A stretch of DNA of 39,061 bases from Planctomycetota bacterium (GCA_016793245.1 JAEUHW010000438.1:1-39061); one strand, 5' to 3'; shown: positions 16,702 through 25,104, numbered from the stretch's first letter. The notes: generated by a model from the letters alone, not told the origin. Translations and numbers: made by a program.

Positions 16702-17313
16702 ATGGCCTTCCCGCCCCCGTTCTACCGCTGGCGTCCTCACCCCTGGCACGGCCTCGAGGTTGGCCCGAACCCGCCGAGCGTGGTCCATGCCTACATCGAG
16801 ATCACGCCTTTCGACGTGGTGAAGTACGAGCTCGACAAGCGCACGGGCTACCTGCGCGTCGATCGCCCGCAGCGCGCTTCGTCCCTGCCGCCCTCGCTCT
16901 ACGGTTTCGTGCCGCGCACCTTCTGCGGCGCGCGCGTGGCGGCGCTCTTCCCCAAGGCGGCGAAGGGCGACGGCGACCCGCTCGACATCTGCGTGCTGGC
17001 CGAGCGGCCGATCAACCGCTCCGAGGTGATCCTCGAGGCGCGCGTCGTGGGCGGGATCCAGATGCTCGATAACGAGGAGGCCGACGACAAGATCATCGCG
17101 GTCTTGAAGAACGACAACGTCTGGGGCGAGGTGAACGATCTCTCCGGGCTTCCGAACGTCATGGTCGAGCGCCTGCGGCACTACTTCGCGACCTACAAGC
17201 TCATCCCCGGGCGCGAATCGACGGTGTCGATCGTCGGCATCTACGGCCGCGAGCACGCGGAGCTCGTGATCCGCGCGGCGGTGGAGGACTATCAGGACGA
17301 GTTCGGCGGATGA
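16702..17313 (+). CDS. ppa: Inorganic pyrophosphatase (soluble family I)
   Basis: A 203-residue cytosolic enzyme that hydrolyses pyrophosphate to phosphate and drives biosynthetic reactions. The active-site signature [10 protein letters not shown] (residues 90-99) supplies metal-binding Asp residues. [14 protein letters not shown] (121-134) gives the further Asp pair and the Lys, matching E. coli Ppa D97, D102 and K104. [16 protein letters not shown] and [10 protein letters not shown] complete the fold. The start at 16702 ([10 protein letters not shown]) is chosen on family similarity; an in-frame GTG at 16624 beside GGAGGAG is an alternative that would add 26 unconserved residues. The gene lies alone between two selenoprotein genes, with a stem-loop terminator after it. 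Confidence 0.93.
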   Translation: MAFPPPFYRWRPHPWHGLEVGPNPPSVVHAYIEITPFDVVKYELDKRTGYLRVDRPQRASSLPPSLYGFVPRTFCGARVAALFPKAAKGDGDPLDICVLAERPINRSEVILEARVVGGIQMLDNEEADDKIIAVLKNDNVWGEVNDLSGLPNVMVERLRHYFATYKLIPGRESTVSIVGIYGREHAELVIRAAVEDYQDEFGG

Positions 17314-17318
17314 TCCCG

Positions 17319-17344
17319 CGATGCGGCCTGCACGGGCCGCATCG
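17319..17344 (+). terminator. Stem-loop terminator after ppa
   Basis: A perfect 10-bp stem, CGATGCGGCC / GGCCGCATCG, with a 6-nt loop, starting 6 nt after the ppa stop. A short T-run (GCTTTT) lies about 15 nt further on, so termination may be only partly rho-independent. Confidence 0.65.
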
Positions 17345-17350
17345 TGGGGC

Positions 17351-17379
17351 TTCGGGTGCTTTTCAATCGCTCTTATGAT
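17351..17379 (+). promoter_or_regulatory. Candidate promoter for the HMA selenoprotein
   Basis: TATGAT (17374-17379) is a near-consensus -10 box. The hexamer 17 nt upstream (TTCGGG) matches -35 only in its first two bases. The position is about 120 bp before the start codon and past the ppa terminator. Confidence 0.25.
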
Positions 17380-17501
17380 CCGATCCATCGGCGGATCGAG
17401 TAGAAAGGCCGTCCCGCTCCGAGAGCCCGCTCTCGGATTCAACGGTGCTCGGAGTCGCCTGGCGGGACCGAGCCGAGCGCCAGAAGCGAAGGAAGTACCC
17501 G

Positions 17502-18107
17502 ATGAATCCCCGAATGATCCTCGCGCGCCTCGCCGGCGTCGCGGCGATCGTGGTCGCTGCTGCCGTCCCGGCATTCGCCCAAGACGGTGACAAGCAGAAG
17601 ACCGCGATCGTCGGCGTCTCCGGCATGACCTGAGGGGTCGGCTGCGTAAAGAAGGTCCGTGAGACCTTGAACAAGCTGGACGGTGTCCATGGCACCGAAG
17701 TCGACTTCGCGGCGAAGACCGCGACGTTGAAGCTCCGCCCCGAGTCGAAGCTGACGAAGGCGGACATCGAGAAGGCCCTGAAGGACAAGGGCTACGGCGT
17801 CACGAGCTACGAAGAGAAGGCTGCGGAGAAGGCGAAGGAATACACCGTCGTCGTCTCCGGCATGACCTGAAAGGTCGGTTGCGTGAACAAGGTCCGTGAG
17901 ACCTTGACCGGCCTGAAGAACGTCGACAGCGTCACCGTCGACTTCGACGCGAAGACCGCCCTGGTGAAGATGAAGTCGGGCGAGCTCGGCAAGACCGAGG
18001 TCGAGAAGGCCCTGAAAGAGAAGGGCTTCGTCGTGACCTCCTTCGACCGCGTCGCGGAGAAGAAGGAAGCGAAGAAGGAAGCGAAGCAGGAGAAGGGGAA
18101 CGGCTGA
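17502..18107 (+). CDS. Exported tandem HMA-domain protein with two selenocysteines (U44, U123)
   Basis: A 201-residue frame containing two UGA codons (17631-17633, codon 44; 17868-17870, codon 123) that I read as selenocysteine. GGAAG precedes the ATG by 7 nt. A signal peptide (MNPRMILARLAGVAAIVVAA, cleaved near AFA-Q) implies a periplasmic protein. Two HMA ferredoxin-like domains follow: TAIVGVSGMT-U44-GVGC48-VKKVRETLNKLDGV, and YTVVVSGMT-U123-KVGC127 with VNKVRETL. Each continues through the full beta-alpha-beta core (VDF-AAKTATLKLRP and VDF-DAKTALVKMKS). HMA domains bind soft metals through GMxCxxC; here the first Cys is U and the spacing is U-x-x-x-C. The tail is Lys-rich. SECIS-like hairpins follow both UGAs, and a terminator follows the gene. 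Probable role: metal or metalloid binding, or redox. Confidence 0.88.
17652..17668 (+). promoter_or_regulatory. SECIS-like hairpin for U44
   Basis: AAGGUC-CGUGA-GACCUU, a 6-bp stem with a 5-nt loop. The loop starts 24 nt after the UGA and has G at its second position, as expected of bacterial SECIS elements. The same 19-nt sequence recurs after the second UGA. Confidence 0.72.
17888..17906 (+). promoter_or_regulatory. SECIS-like hairpin for U123
   Basis: CAAGGUC-CGUGA-GACCUUG, a 7-bp stem with the identical CGUGA loop, again starting exactly 24 nt after the UGA. Synonymous positions are preserved between the two copies here but not in the rest of the domain duplication. Confidence 0.74.
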
Positions 18108-18133
18108 GCGCCGCGCCGCTTCGATTCGCTGCC

Positions 18134-18172
18134 GCGGGCCTGCTCGCACGGGAAACCGTGCGGCGGGCCCGC
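18134..18172 (+). terminator. Strong stem-loop terminator after the HMA gene
   Basis: Two-part stem: GCGGGCC / GGCCCGC outside and CGCACGG / CCGTGCG inside, capped by a GAAA tetraloop, followed by TGCCTTTC. It starts 27 nt after the stop codon of the HMA selenoprotein, which supports that codon as the true gene end. Confidence 0.75.
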
Positions 18173-18328
18173 TGCCTTTCACGCCCCGTGCTGCGCAGGA
18201 GAGGGCGAAGGTCGTGGGATCGGCGCTTGCCAGATTCGCGACCCTGCGCTCAGGATCTAGGGTCCGCCGTGGCGATTGCGACTTCCTCGCACCCCGGCAT
18301 CGTCACGTACTTCGATAGGTTTCCCACC

Positions 18329-19381
18329 ATGCGCAGCGCCTTCTCCCTGTTCTTGGTCCCCGCCCTGGCCTCGCTGGCCATGGCGCAGGCTCCGACCCTC
18401 CAGATCTCCATCGGTGTCCGCGAGACCGGCTTCGCCGGCGGCATCTTCAACGGCACCGGCACGAACGGCGGCGCCGCCGGCGGCATCGAGTGGGTCGCGC
18501 GCGACGTGCAGACCCTCGTGCTCGATGGCACGTGGCAGCAGTTCACGTTCAATCTGACGACGGATCCGATCCTCGCGTTCGCCGGCGCTTCCGCGAACGG
18601 CATCCTCGAAGGCGCCTTCGGCACCCTCGAGCACGTGCGCATCCTGAACAACACCGGCATCACGGCGCCGATCCAGCTCTGGATCGACGACATCCAGAAC
18701 ACGGTGACGCCGACCGGCGGCTCGCCGATCACGACCACGGTGCAGAACTTCGAGGGCTTCACCGAAGCGCAGGAAGTGACCTTCCAGGAACCGAGCTTCT
18801 CGGGTTCGACCGCCGCGAATCTGCTGACGGGCAGCACCGCGGGCATCAACAACGCGCTGCCCTCGCGCTCCTCGGCCTACCGCATGAACTTCCAGTTCAT
18901 CGACAACGTGGCCACGCGCTGGGTGCGCGCGACGACGTTCAACACCCCGACGGGCGCCAATCCGCAGATCCGCTTCGATGACAGCAGCGTGATCACCTTC
19001 TGGATGCGCGGTGGCGAGTGCCAGCAAGACGCCGGCTTCTTCGGCCCGGGCACCGCGCGCGCGGAGATGTGCGGCAGCGGCCTCGGCGGCGGCGAATCCA
19101 GCATCTACTCGATCGGCGGTGCGCCGGTCGGGGCACCCGGCCTCGTGTTCATCTCTCTCGCGGGCCTGCCGGACCTACCGTTCTCGGGCGGCACGCTCGT
19201 CTCGGGCTTCGGCTACCAAGGTTCGTTCGCGGTCTTCAGCGATCTGAACGGCGCCTTCACCCTGCCGGTCGGCGGCTCGCCGTTCCCCGTCGACCTCGTC
19301 GTCCAGACGCTCTTCGTCGACGGCAGCCTGCCCGAGCTGCTCGCGTTCACCAACGCGATCGTCGCGCGCTTCGGCGTCTGA
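18329..19381 (+). CDS. Secreted protein of unknown function, beta-rich
   Basis: A 350-residue exported protein (signal MRSAFSLFLVPALASLAMA-Q). The central part is rich in Thr, Asn, Gly and Phe, with a carbohydrate-binding-like beta sandwich appearance (WQQFTFNLTTDPILAF, then VRILNNTGITAPIQLWIDD). The latter pattern is common in lectin or CBM-like folds where the ligand-side loop carries IDDI. The last ~85 residues, from GGAPVGAPGLVFISLAG to FTNAIVARFGV, form a C-terminal module shared in style with other secreted proteins here. No enzymatic motif is seen. The start was chosen for the signal peptide; upstream bases offer only a weak ribosome binding site (ATAGGT). Confidence 0.72.
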   Translation: MRSAFSLFLVPALASLAMAQAPTLQISIGVRETGFAGGIFNGTGTNGGAAGGIEWVARDVQTLVLDGTWQQFTFNLTTDPILAFAGASANGILEGAFGTLEHVRILNNTGITAPIQLWIDDIQNTVTPTGGSPITTTVQNFEGFTEAQEVTFQEPSFSGSTAANLLTGSTAGINNALPSRSSAYRMNFQFIDNVATRWVRATTFNTPTGANPQIRFDDSSVITFWMRGGECQQDAGFFGPGTARAEMCGSGLGGGESSIYSIGGAPVGAPGLVFISLAGLPDLPFSGGTLVSGFGYQGSFAVFSDLNGAFTLPVGGSPFPVDLVVQTLFVDGSLPELLAFTNAIVARFGV

Positions 19382-19399
19382 TCCAAGAGCCCACGAGAC

Positions 19400-19470
19400 C
19401 GAACGTACGGTGCCAGAGCAAATTCCTCCGGTTACTAACCGGAGGAATTTGCTCTGGCACCGTACGTTCG
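19400..19470. repeat. Perfect 71-nt palindrome between convergent genes
   Basis: Two perfectly complementary 35-nt arms (19400-19434 and 19436-19470) flank a single C. The left arm begins CGAACGTACGGTGCC and ends CTCCGGTTA. It fills nearly all of the gap between convergent stop codons (19381 and 19474) and would act as a bidirectional transcription terminator. The lack of any mismatch suggests a mobile or amplified palindromic element (REP/MITE-like) rather than an evolved terminator. Confidence 0.92.
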
Positions 19471-19473
19471 CTT

Positions 19474-22107
19474 TCAGAAGCCGACGGTGAGTAGGAGAGC
19501 GTTCGAGTCGCGCCATTGGCCGGGCGCGGTGGGATCGAAGACGAACGCTTGGTGATGGAAGGTGAGGCCGCCCGCGAGCGCCGGCACCGCGAGCTCGAGA
19601 TCGACGCGGCCGTCGCCGGGGAGATTCGGTGCTCCCGTGAGCGGCACGGCGAACGCGAGGAGCCACGGCCAGTTGCGCGTCACGACGCCCTGCACGGGGA
19701 AGTCGATCAGGGCGCTCGATTGCAGGCCGATCGTCCAGAGCGCCACGGAGCCGCCCAGGCCCTGACGCAGACGATGCGAGAGCGTGCCGTTCGTGATGCG
19801 AACCGGGCCGGGTGTGCCGAGGAGCGGAGCGCCGGCGACGCCGAGCCCCACTTGCAAGCGCGCCCCTGCGTTCGGCCCTTCGCGGAGGAAGCTCAGGTGC
19901 GCGAGCGATCCCAACAGATCGATATCGCCGTCTCCATCGAGGTCTGAGGCGGCGCGCGCGGAGCCGCGAGCCGACCAGATCGTCGCCGGATCGAACGCTA
20001 GCCCCGGGCCGCTGCGGCGCAGGACGATCACGAGCTGCTGAGCGTTGGTCTCCGCGGACGCGAGGAGATCCGCTCGGCCATCGCCATCGAGGTCGCCGCG
20101 GAAGATCGCGACGAGACCCGAGATGGTGTCGAAGCGCAGCGGCGCGAGGAAGGTCCCAGCGACGTTCTCGTAGAGCAGCAGATCGTCTTCCGGCGCGGCC
20201 GTGGCACTCGCGAAGTCGAGGTCGCCGTCGTCGTCCGCGTCGAGGAGCGCGCCGAGCCACGGGTTGGAGCCCGGCACGAAGGGCAGCGGTACGGCCGGAT
20301 CGAAGCTGCCCGAGCCGCGATTGCGGAAGAGCAGGTATTGGGTGTAGGGAAAGGTCTGCGTGGCGAGGACATCGACATCGCGGTCGCCATCGACGTCGCC
20401 CGCCGCGATCGGTGTCGCTCCGGCGAACAGACTCACCGCCGGCGCGAACTGCCCGTTGGCTTGGAGGAAGTAGACCCCGATCGCCGCGAGGAAGTCGCCG
20501 GTCCCGTTGCCATCGAGGTCGGCGACCGGAGTGCGCTCTTGGAGCGAGCCCACCTGCAGAGCGAAGCCGCTGGTCGCGGGATGCTGCTCGCGATAGCTGC
20601 CCCGTCCGTCATCGAAGAGCAGCGAGTGCGAGTCGAAGACGATGCCGGGGAAGGTCGGGATCGGGCGCTGATACTGCAGGACGAAGTCCTGGCGCCCATC
20701 GAGGTCGAAGTCACCGACCGCCACGGGGAACGCGCGCACCGCCGGCGCGGGGACGATCGACGGAGGGAAGCGATCCTCTCGATGCGCGAAGGCACCGCTG
20801 CCGTCGTTCTCCATGGCGCTGCCGTCGAAGCCGAGTCGGTCTTGGTCTCCGTCGTCGTCGAGATCGACGGCGTTCCAGAACGGCAGCGACGCGCTGGTCG
20901 TCGGCCCAGCTGGGAAGCGCGCGCGCCCGCGATAGAGCTCGCGTGCGCCGATGAGATCGGGACGGCCGTCGCCATCGACATCCCCGAGATGCACGAGCGG
21001 GCCATCGCCTCGCGTCGCGAGCTGGGCGACGAGTGTGAAGCTCGCGGCGCCGTCGTTGGCGAAGAAGGTGATCGTGCCGTAGGGATGCTGAGGAGAGTTG
21101 TTCCTCCACACGAGATCGCGATCGCCATCGCCGTCCCAGTCGATGCTCTCGGCGGCGATGGGGCGCGTGCCGCTCGTCAACGAGAGCTCGAGGGCGGCGC
21201 CCTGCACGGGAGTTCCGGCGCTTCCGACGAGGAGCGGGATCGTGGCCGCGCGATTCGTTCCCACGGCGAACCCGAGGAGATCTTCATCGCCGTCGCCGTC
21301 GAGGTCGCCGGCTACGTCGCTCGCGCCGAGCTGCAAGAGGGGGAAGCTCGTCGTGAGGCTCCACGTTCCTGCGCTCTGCAAGACGCCCTGCGCACCGGAT
21401 TCGGCGATCGCGAAGGCCGCGGCAGAGCTCGAGCCGCAGGCGAGATCGTCATCGCCGTCCGCGCCGAGGTCGAGCGCGGCCAGCGTGGCTTCGTTGCCCA
21501 GAGGAAGCGCGAGCTCCCCTCCGAGGACGTAGCTCGCCCCGGGACGCGCGAGGATCCAGCGCGCGAAGCGCTGCGCAGCATTCGTCGGATCGCGCCGCAG
21601 CACGGCGAGATCGCGCACCCCATCGCCATCGCCATCACCGACGGTCAGTGCGATCACGGGGCCGCCGATCGCGATGCCGATCGGGGTCGCGGCGAAGCTC
21701 CCATTGGCCAACCCCGCGAACACGTTCACGAACACCGGGACGTTGCCGGTCGGAGGCTCGGCGCAGAGCACGAGATCCAACCGGCCATCGCCGCTCAAGT
21801 CGACGAGCTGCGCGCACTCGTATTTGCCGAGGTGCGGCGAGGGCAGGGCGAAGCTGTGAACCCGCTGGAAGCCTCCGCCTCCGTCGCCGTGCCAAACCTC
21901 GACGAGGTAGGAGGCGACCGCCGCGTGTCCGCTCAGCGCGACGAGGTCGAGCGCGCCGTCGCCGTTGAGATCCGCGGCGCGGCGGAAGCTCGTCGCGTTG
22001 CTGGTGGAGAGGACCTGGGGGAGATCGAAGGGGATCTGCTGGAACGCGGGGGAAGCGCTGCTCGCGAGCAGGGCGAAAGCGGCGGCGCGGCGACGAATGG
22101 ACGGCAT
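19474..22107 (-). CDS. Secreted FG-GAP/VCBS repeat protein
   Basis: An 877-residue exported protein (signal MPSIRRRAAAFALLASSASP, ribosome binding site GAGGAG before the ATG at 22107). About fourteen calcium-binding-type loops occur at 45-60-residue intervals, including DLNGDGALDLV, DLSGDGRLDLV, DLDGDGDEDLL, DVDGDGRPDLI, DADDDGDLDFA and DLDGDGDIDLL. This pattern identifies integrin-alpha-like FG-GAP/VCBS repeats that fold into one or two seven-bladed propellers. The C-terminal ~120 residues (from GLGVAGAPLLGTPGP to SNALLLTVGF) match the terminal beta modules of other secreted proteins here. Expected role: cell-surface adhesion or structure. The stop lies 3 nt from the perfect palindrome. Confidence 0.88.
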   Translation of the reverse strand: MPSIRRRAAAFALLASSASPAFQQIPFDLPQVLSTSNATSFRRAADLNGDGALDLVALSGHAAVASYLVEVWHGDGGGGFQRVHSFALPSPHLGKYECAQLVDLSGDGRLDLVLCAEPPTGNVPVFVNVFAGLANGSFAATPIGIAIGGPVIALTVGDGDGDGVRDLAVLRRDPTNAAQRFARWILARPGASYVLGGELALPLGNEATLAALDLGADGDDDLACGSSSAAAFAIAESGAQGVLQSAGTWSLTTSFPLLQLGASDVAGDLDGDGDEDLLGFAVGTNRAATIPLLVGSAGTPVQGAALELSLTSGTRPIAAESIDWDGDGDRDLVWRNNSPQHPYGTITFFANDGAASFTLVAQLATRGDGPLVHLGDVDGDGRPDLIGARELYRGRARFPAGPTTSASLPFWNAVDLDDDGDQDRLGFDGSAMENDGSGAFAHREDRFPPSIVPAPAVRAFPVAVGDFDLDGRQDFVLQYQRPIPTFPGIVFDSHSLLFDDGRGSYREQHPATSGFALQVGSLQERTPVADLDGNGTGDFLAAIGVYFLQANGQFAPAVSLFAGATPIAAGDVDGDRDVDVLATQTFPYTQYLLFRNRGSGSFDPAVPLPFVPGSNPWLGALLDADDDGDLDFASATAAPEDDLLLYENVAGTFLAPLRFDTISGLVAIFRGDLDGDGRADLLASAETNAQQLVIVLRRSGPGLAFDPATIWSARGSARAASDLDGDGDIDLLGSLAHLSFLREGPNAGARLQVGLGVAGAPLLGTPGPVRITNGTLSHRLRQGLGGSVALWTIGLQSSALIDFPVQGVVTRNWPWLLAFAVPLTGAPNLPGDGRVDLELAVPALAGGLTFHHQAFVFDPTAPGQWRDSNALLLTVGF

Positions 22108-22181
22108 GGCGCTCCTCCTCGGAGGAAAGCGGCGACGAGCGGAGGGTGCCGGAAGAGTAGCCGCCGTCGCCGAAGGGACCA

Positions 22182-24773
22182 TCACTTTGCGACGGGGAGG
22201 CGCACCACGGTCGAGCCGTTCGGCTCGGGAGGCCATCGAACGATGGGCGCCTCGCGGTCGCGCAGCGTCATCTCGGAGGCGACATCACGTACGTGATAAT
22301 TGCCCGGCGGAAGCTCGACCTCGACGAAGCCTTGGTCATCGGTCGCGGGGTGCGCGTTGCCGCTGGGACTGAAGAGGCTGATCTGGCGCCGAACGAGTGG
22401 AGCCCCGCTCGCTTCGTCGACGCACTGCAAGCGCCCGCGCGCGAGCGTGAAGTGGACTTCGAAGGGCGCCGTCGTTCCGGGCGTGAGCGCGATCGGGCGC
22501 GGCGATTCGAGGCGGAAAGCCCCGTTCCTCGCGTAGGCCTGCAGTGCATAGTCGCCGGAGAGCAGGCCGGCCATTCGCGCCAGGCCCTCGCGATCCGTCG
22601 TCGCCTCGACTCTCAAGGCCTGGCGTGGCTTGGCGACTTCGCTCGCGATCTCGAGAGAGACCCGAGCGCCTTCGGCCGGCAAGCCATTCACCTTCACGAG
22701 CACCTGCACATCGATGGGCAGCCGATCGGAGAGGTCCAGCACGAGCTCGGCTGCGGAGTTTGGTTCGACACGGGCGATGCCGACGGCGCAGAAGGCGTGG
22801 ATCGGCGTCGCTCGATCCGCGGGAGCTCGCTGGCGTGGTGCGAGCCAGACCATCCATCGCCCGGGCGGGAGATCGGCGAAGCGCGCTTCGCCTCGTGCAT
22901 CGATCGCGGCCCGCAGGTCGTTCCAGAGGGACTGCGGGCGATGCTGCATCTGCAGCTGGAGCAGGTTCTCCGCGGCGTCGTTCGGATCGATCACTCGTTC
23001 GGCGCGGAGCTCGACGGCTTCGCGAGGGAAGAGCTCGTGCAGCAGAACCTGCACGTGCAGCGAGCCCAGCGCAGGCCATCGCAGTGTCTGCTCCTCCGTG
23101 GCACCGGAGCTCAGCGCGAGAGGGGCGACGCGCAGTAGGCTCACCGCGCTCCGCCACGCTTCGAGCTCGTAACGCCCTGCGCCCACGGCTTCGAAGTGGA
23201 ACCGGCCCTCGGCATCGGTCGCGCCTTCGCGCAGGGTGGATTGCTGCTTCTGCCGGGACTGCTGCCGCTGGGACTCGGGGCCCAGCGAGTTCTGCGGATC
23301 GAGCGCGAACTCCGGCCAGAGCATGAGCTGCACACCGCGCAAGGGAGCGCCTTCCGCATCGAGGACCTGCACGACGAGCGACGCGGGCTTCGCGAGCTCG
23401 ACGCGCGCGGCACGACGTGCGTTCGGCGCACAATCCTCGAGCTCCACTCGCGCCGAACCGTAACCTTCGGCCTCGACCTCGATCACCCATGCGCCTGGTA
23501 GTAGGCCTGCGTACACGCCTCCGGGCGGCGCTTCCGCGCCGCGCTCGCGCAGCACCTTGCTCTGATGGGAGCTGTTCTGCGAGCGGTCGCGGAGCACCAG
23601 GCGGTAGGGTTCGATCGGCTCATCGTTTGCAGCATCGACCACGCGGAGCTCGAGCGCGGAGCTGCCGGTGACGTCGAGGCGGTAGCCGCTGCCGGGGATG
23701 AGTCCGGCGCGTTCCGCAGGCAAGAAACGCGGGTCATCGATCACGGCGCGGTAGGTTCCCGGAGGGAGGTCATCGAACGTGAACTCGGCGCGGCCGTGCT
23801 CATGGCGCACGCGTCGCGGTCCATCGGGAGCGCCATGCAGCGTGATCTCGCGTACTTCCAACTGCCATGTCCGCCGGTGCGGATCGAAGGGCATCACGAC
23901 GATTCGCCGCGCGAGATCGGGCCCTTCGTAGACGAGATCGACTTGTTGCGCCTCACCGGCGCCGAGCGTGACTTCGCTCGCTTTCGACCAGACGTAGGAG
24001 CCCCAGTCGGCCGCGACGCGGAACTTCCCGGGCGGGAGCCCGTGCGCTTCGTAGCGCACATCGCCCGCCGTGATCGAGATGCTCTTCGAGAAGGGCTGTG
24101 CGCCGCCGGCTATCCCCGTGCGAATCTCGGAGATGGCCACGCTGCGGAAGCCCCGCAGCTCGGCACCCTGAGCATCGAGGATGCGGCCATAGATGCGCCC
24201 GCCACGCACGAGCTGGATGTCACCGAGGTCGAGCGCGGTCCCCTGCTCGAGCTGGCTCCAGCGCCAGCTTCTCTCCACCCAGCCTTCGGCGTTCAGATCG
24301 AGTGTGAACTGATACGCCGGTGGCGTCTCGAAGCGCACGAGGAAGCGCCCGGCCGCATCGCTCGTCGCGAGCGCATCCTCCCACTTCGCCGGTAAGCCGA
24401 AGCGGGCGACGCGCTCCTCGTTGCTCCCCCATCCGTGCAGCGTGATGCTCGCCCCCGCGAGAGGGGCTCCGAGATCGTCGAGCACGCGACCGCGGATCGC
24501 CGCGCGCAGGTCCGGCGCGCTCTTCGGCGCGACGACGTTCGTCGCAGCGTTCGATGTCGAAGCCTCGTCGCTCGTCACTTCGTTCCGGCGCGCGATCTGC
24601 GTGGCGTTCGGGAGCATGCCGTTCGAGGCGTCTTGCTCCTCCGCCTGCTCCTGCAGCGACGCCGACGGCACCTCGCGCCCTCTGGGCTGCCTCAGCGCGA
24701 GCCAGATCGAGGTAGCGCAGAGCAGCAGCACCGCGCAGGCAAGTACGACGCGTCGAGTCGAGCGCGCCTTCAT
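22182..24773 (-). CDS. Membrane-anchored protein with CarboxypepD_reg-like repeats
   Basis: An 863-residue protein anchored by one N-terminal segment (VVLACAVLLLCATSIWLAL, about residues 9-27). A low-complexity linker follows, then repeated carboxypeptidase-regulatory-like or CNA-B-type beta sandwiches, seen in blocks such as AAIRGRVLDDLGAPLAGASI, DVQVLVKVNGLPAEGARVSL and VVQVLDAEGAPLRGVQLMLW. Each starts with a G-x-V-x-D-x-x-G-x-P pattern. No protease or other catalytic domain is visible; the role is probably structural or adhesive in the envelope. The start ATG (24773) overlaps the stop of the HxlR regulator gene (ATGA), so it is translationally coupled to it. It is a paralogue in architecture of 27722-30136. 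Confidence 0.78.
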   Translation of the reverse strand: MKARSTRRVVLACAVLLLCATSIWLALRQPRGREVPSASLQEQAEEQDASNGMLPNATQIARRNEVTSDEASTSNAATNVVAPKSAPDLRAAIRGRVLDDLGAPLAGASITLHGWGSNEERVARFGLPAKWEDALATSDAAGRFLVRFETPPAYQFTLDLNAEGWVERSWRWSQLEQGTALDLGDIQLVRGGRIYGRILDAQGAELRGFRSVAISEIRTGIAGGAQPFSKSISITAGDVRYEAHGLPPGKFRVAADWGSYVWSKASEVTLGAGEAQQVDLVYEGPDLARRIVVMPFDPHRRTWQLEVREITLHGAPDGPRRVRHEHGRAEFTFDDLPPGTYRAVIDDPRFLPAERAGLIPGSGYRLDVTGSSALELRVVDAANDEPIEPYRLVLRDRSQNSSHQSKVLRERGAEAPPGGVYAGLLPGAWVIEVEAEGYGSARVELEDCAPNARRAARVELAKPASLVVQVLDAEGAPLRGVQLMLWPEFALDPQNSLGPESQRQQSRQKQQSTLREGATDAEGRFHFEAVGAGRYELEAWRSAVSLLRVAPLALSSGATEEQTLRWPALGSLHVQVLLHELFPREAVELRAERVIDPNDAAENLLQLQMQHRPQSLWNDLRAAIDARGEARFADLPPGRWMVWLAPRQRAPADRATPIHAFCAVGIARVEPNSAAELVLDLSDRLPIDVQVLVKVNGLPAEGARVSLEIASEVAKPRQALRVEATTDREGLARMAGLLSGDYALQAYARNGAFRLESPRPIALTPGTTAPFEVHFTLARGRLQCVDEASGAPLVRRQISLFSPSGNAHPATDDQGFVEVELPPGNYHVRDVASEMTLRDREAPIVRWPPEPNGSTVVRLPVAK

Positions 24774-25096
24774 CGTTCGAGCTCGGACTGGAGGCGCCGG
24801 ACCTCGGCCATCAGCGGCTCGAAGCGCCGGCCGAGCGGTGTCAGTTCGTACTCGACGCGCGGAGGAAGCTCGTCGAACTCGCGGCGCTCGATCAAGCCGA
24901 AGCGCAGCATCTTCTTCAGGCGCTCGTTCATCACCTTGGTGGAGAGGCCGGGGCAGGAGCGCTGGAGTGCCCCGGGGCGCTGCACGCCGCGCGCGAGCGC
25001 TTCGAAGAGCGAGAGGGCCCACTTGCAGCCCACGATCTCCTCGACGACTTCGGCGACGCGGAGGGCGGTCTCGGATGGGGTGGGAATGGGTTCCAT
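24770..25096 (-). CDS. HxlR/DUF24-family winged-helix transcription regulator
   Basis: A 108-residue MarR-like regulator. The HxlR core is VEEIVGCKWALSLFEALARG, then LSTKVMNERLKKMLRFGLIE (recognition helix region) and the wing RREFDELPPRVEYELTPLG. HxlR proteins often sense thiol-reactive electrophiles or oxidants through a conserved Cys. Here Cys occurs at about residues 24 (VGCKW) and 48 (QRSCPG), not at the usual N-terminal position. It is divergent from the CPVC thioredoxin-fold gene across 96 bp that hold a 20-bp imperfect palindrome, and is coupled to the downstream CarboxypepD_reg-like gene. It probably controls both. Confidence 0.88.
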   Translation of the reverse strand: MEPIPTPSETALRVAEVVEEIVGCKWALSLFEALARGVQRPGALQRSCPGLSTKVMNERLKKMLRFGLIERREFDELPPRVEYELTPLGRRFEPLMAEVRRLQSELER

Positions 25097-25104
25097 CGGG
25101 TGCT

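Noticed and set aside
17502..18107. Three separate short genes or a degraded pseudogene in the HMA region
   Set aside because: All three pieces share one frame, the breaks are only TGA, both fall on the same motif position, and hairpins follow both at identical distance.
20338..22296. Long plus-strand open frame opposite the FG-GAP gene
   Set aside because: It is an antisense shadow caused by high GC; the minus-strand frame has the signal peptide, ribosome binding site and repeat motifs.
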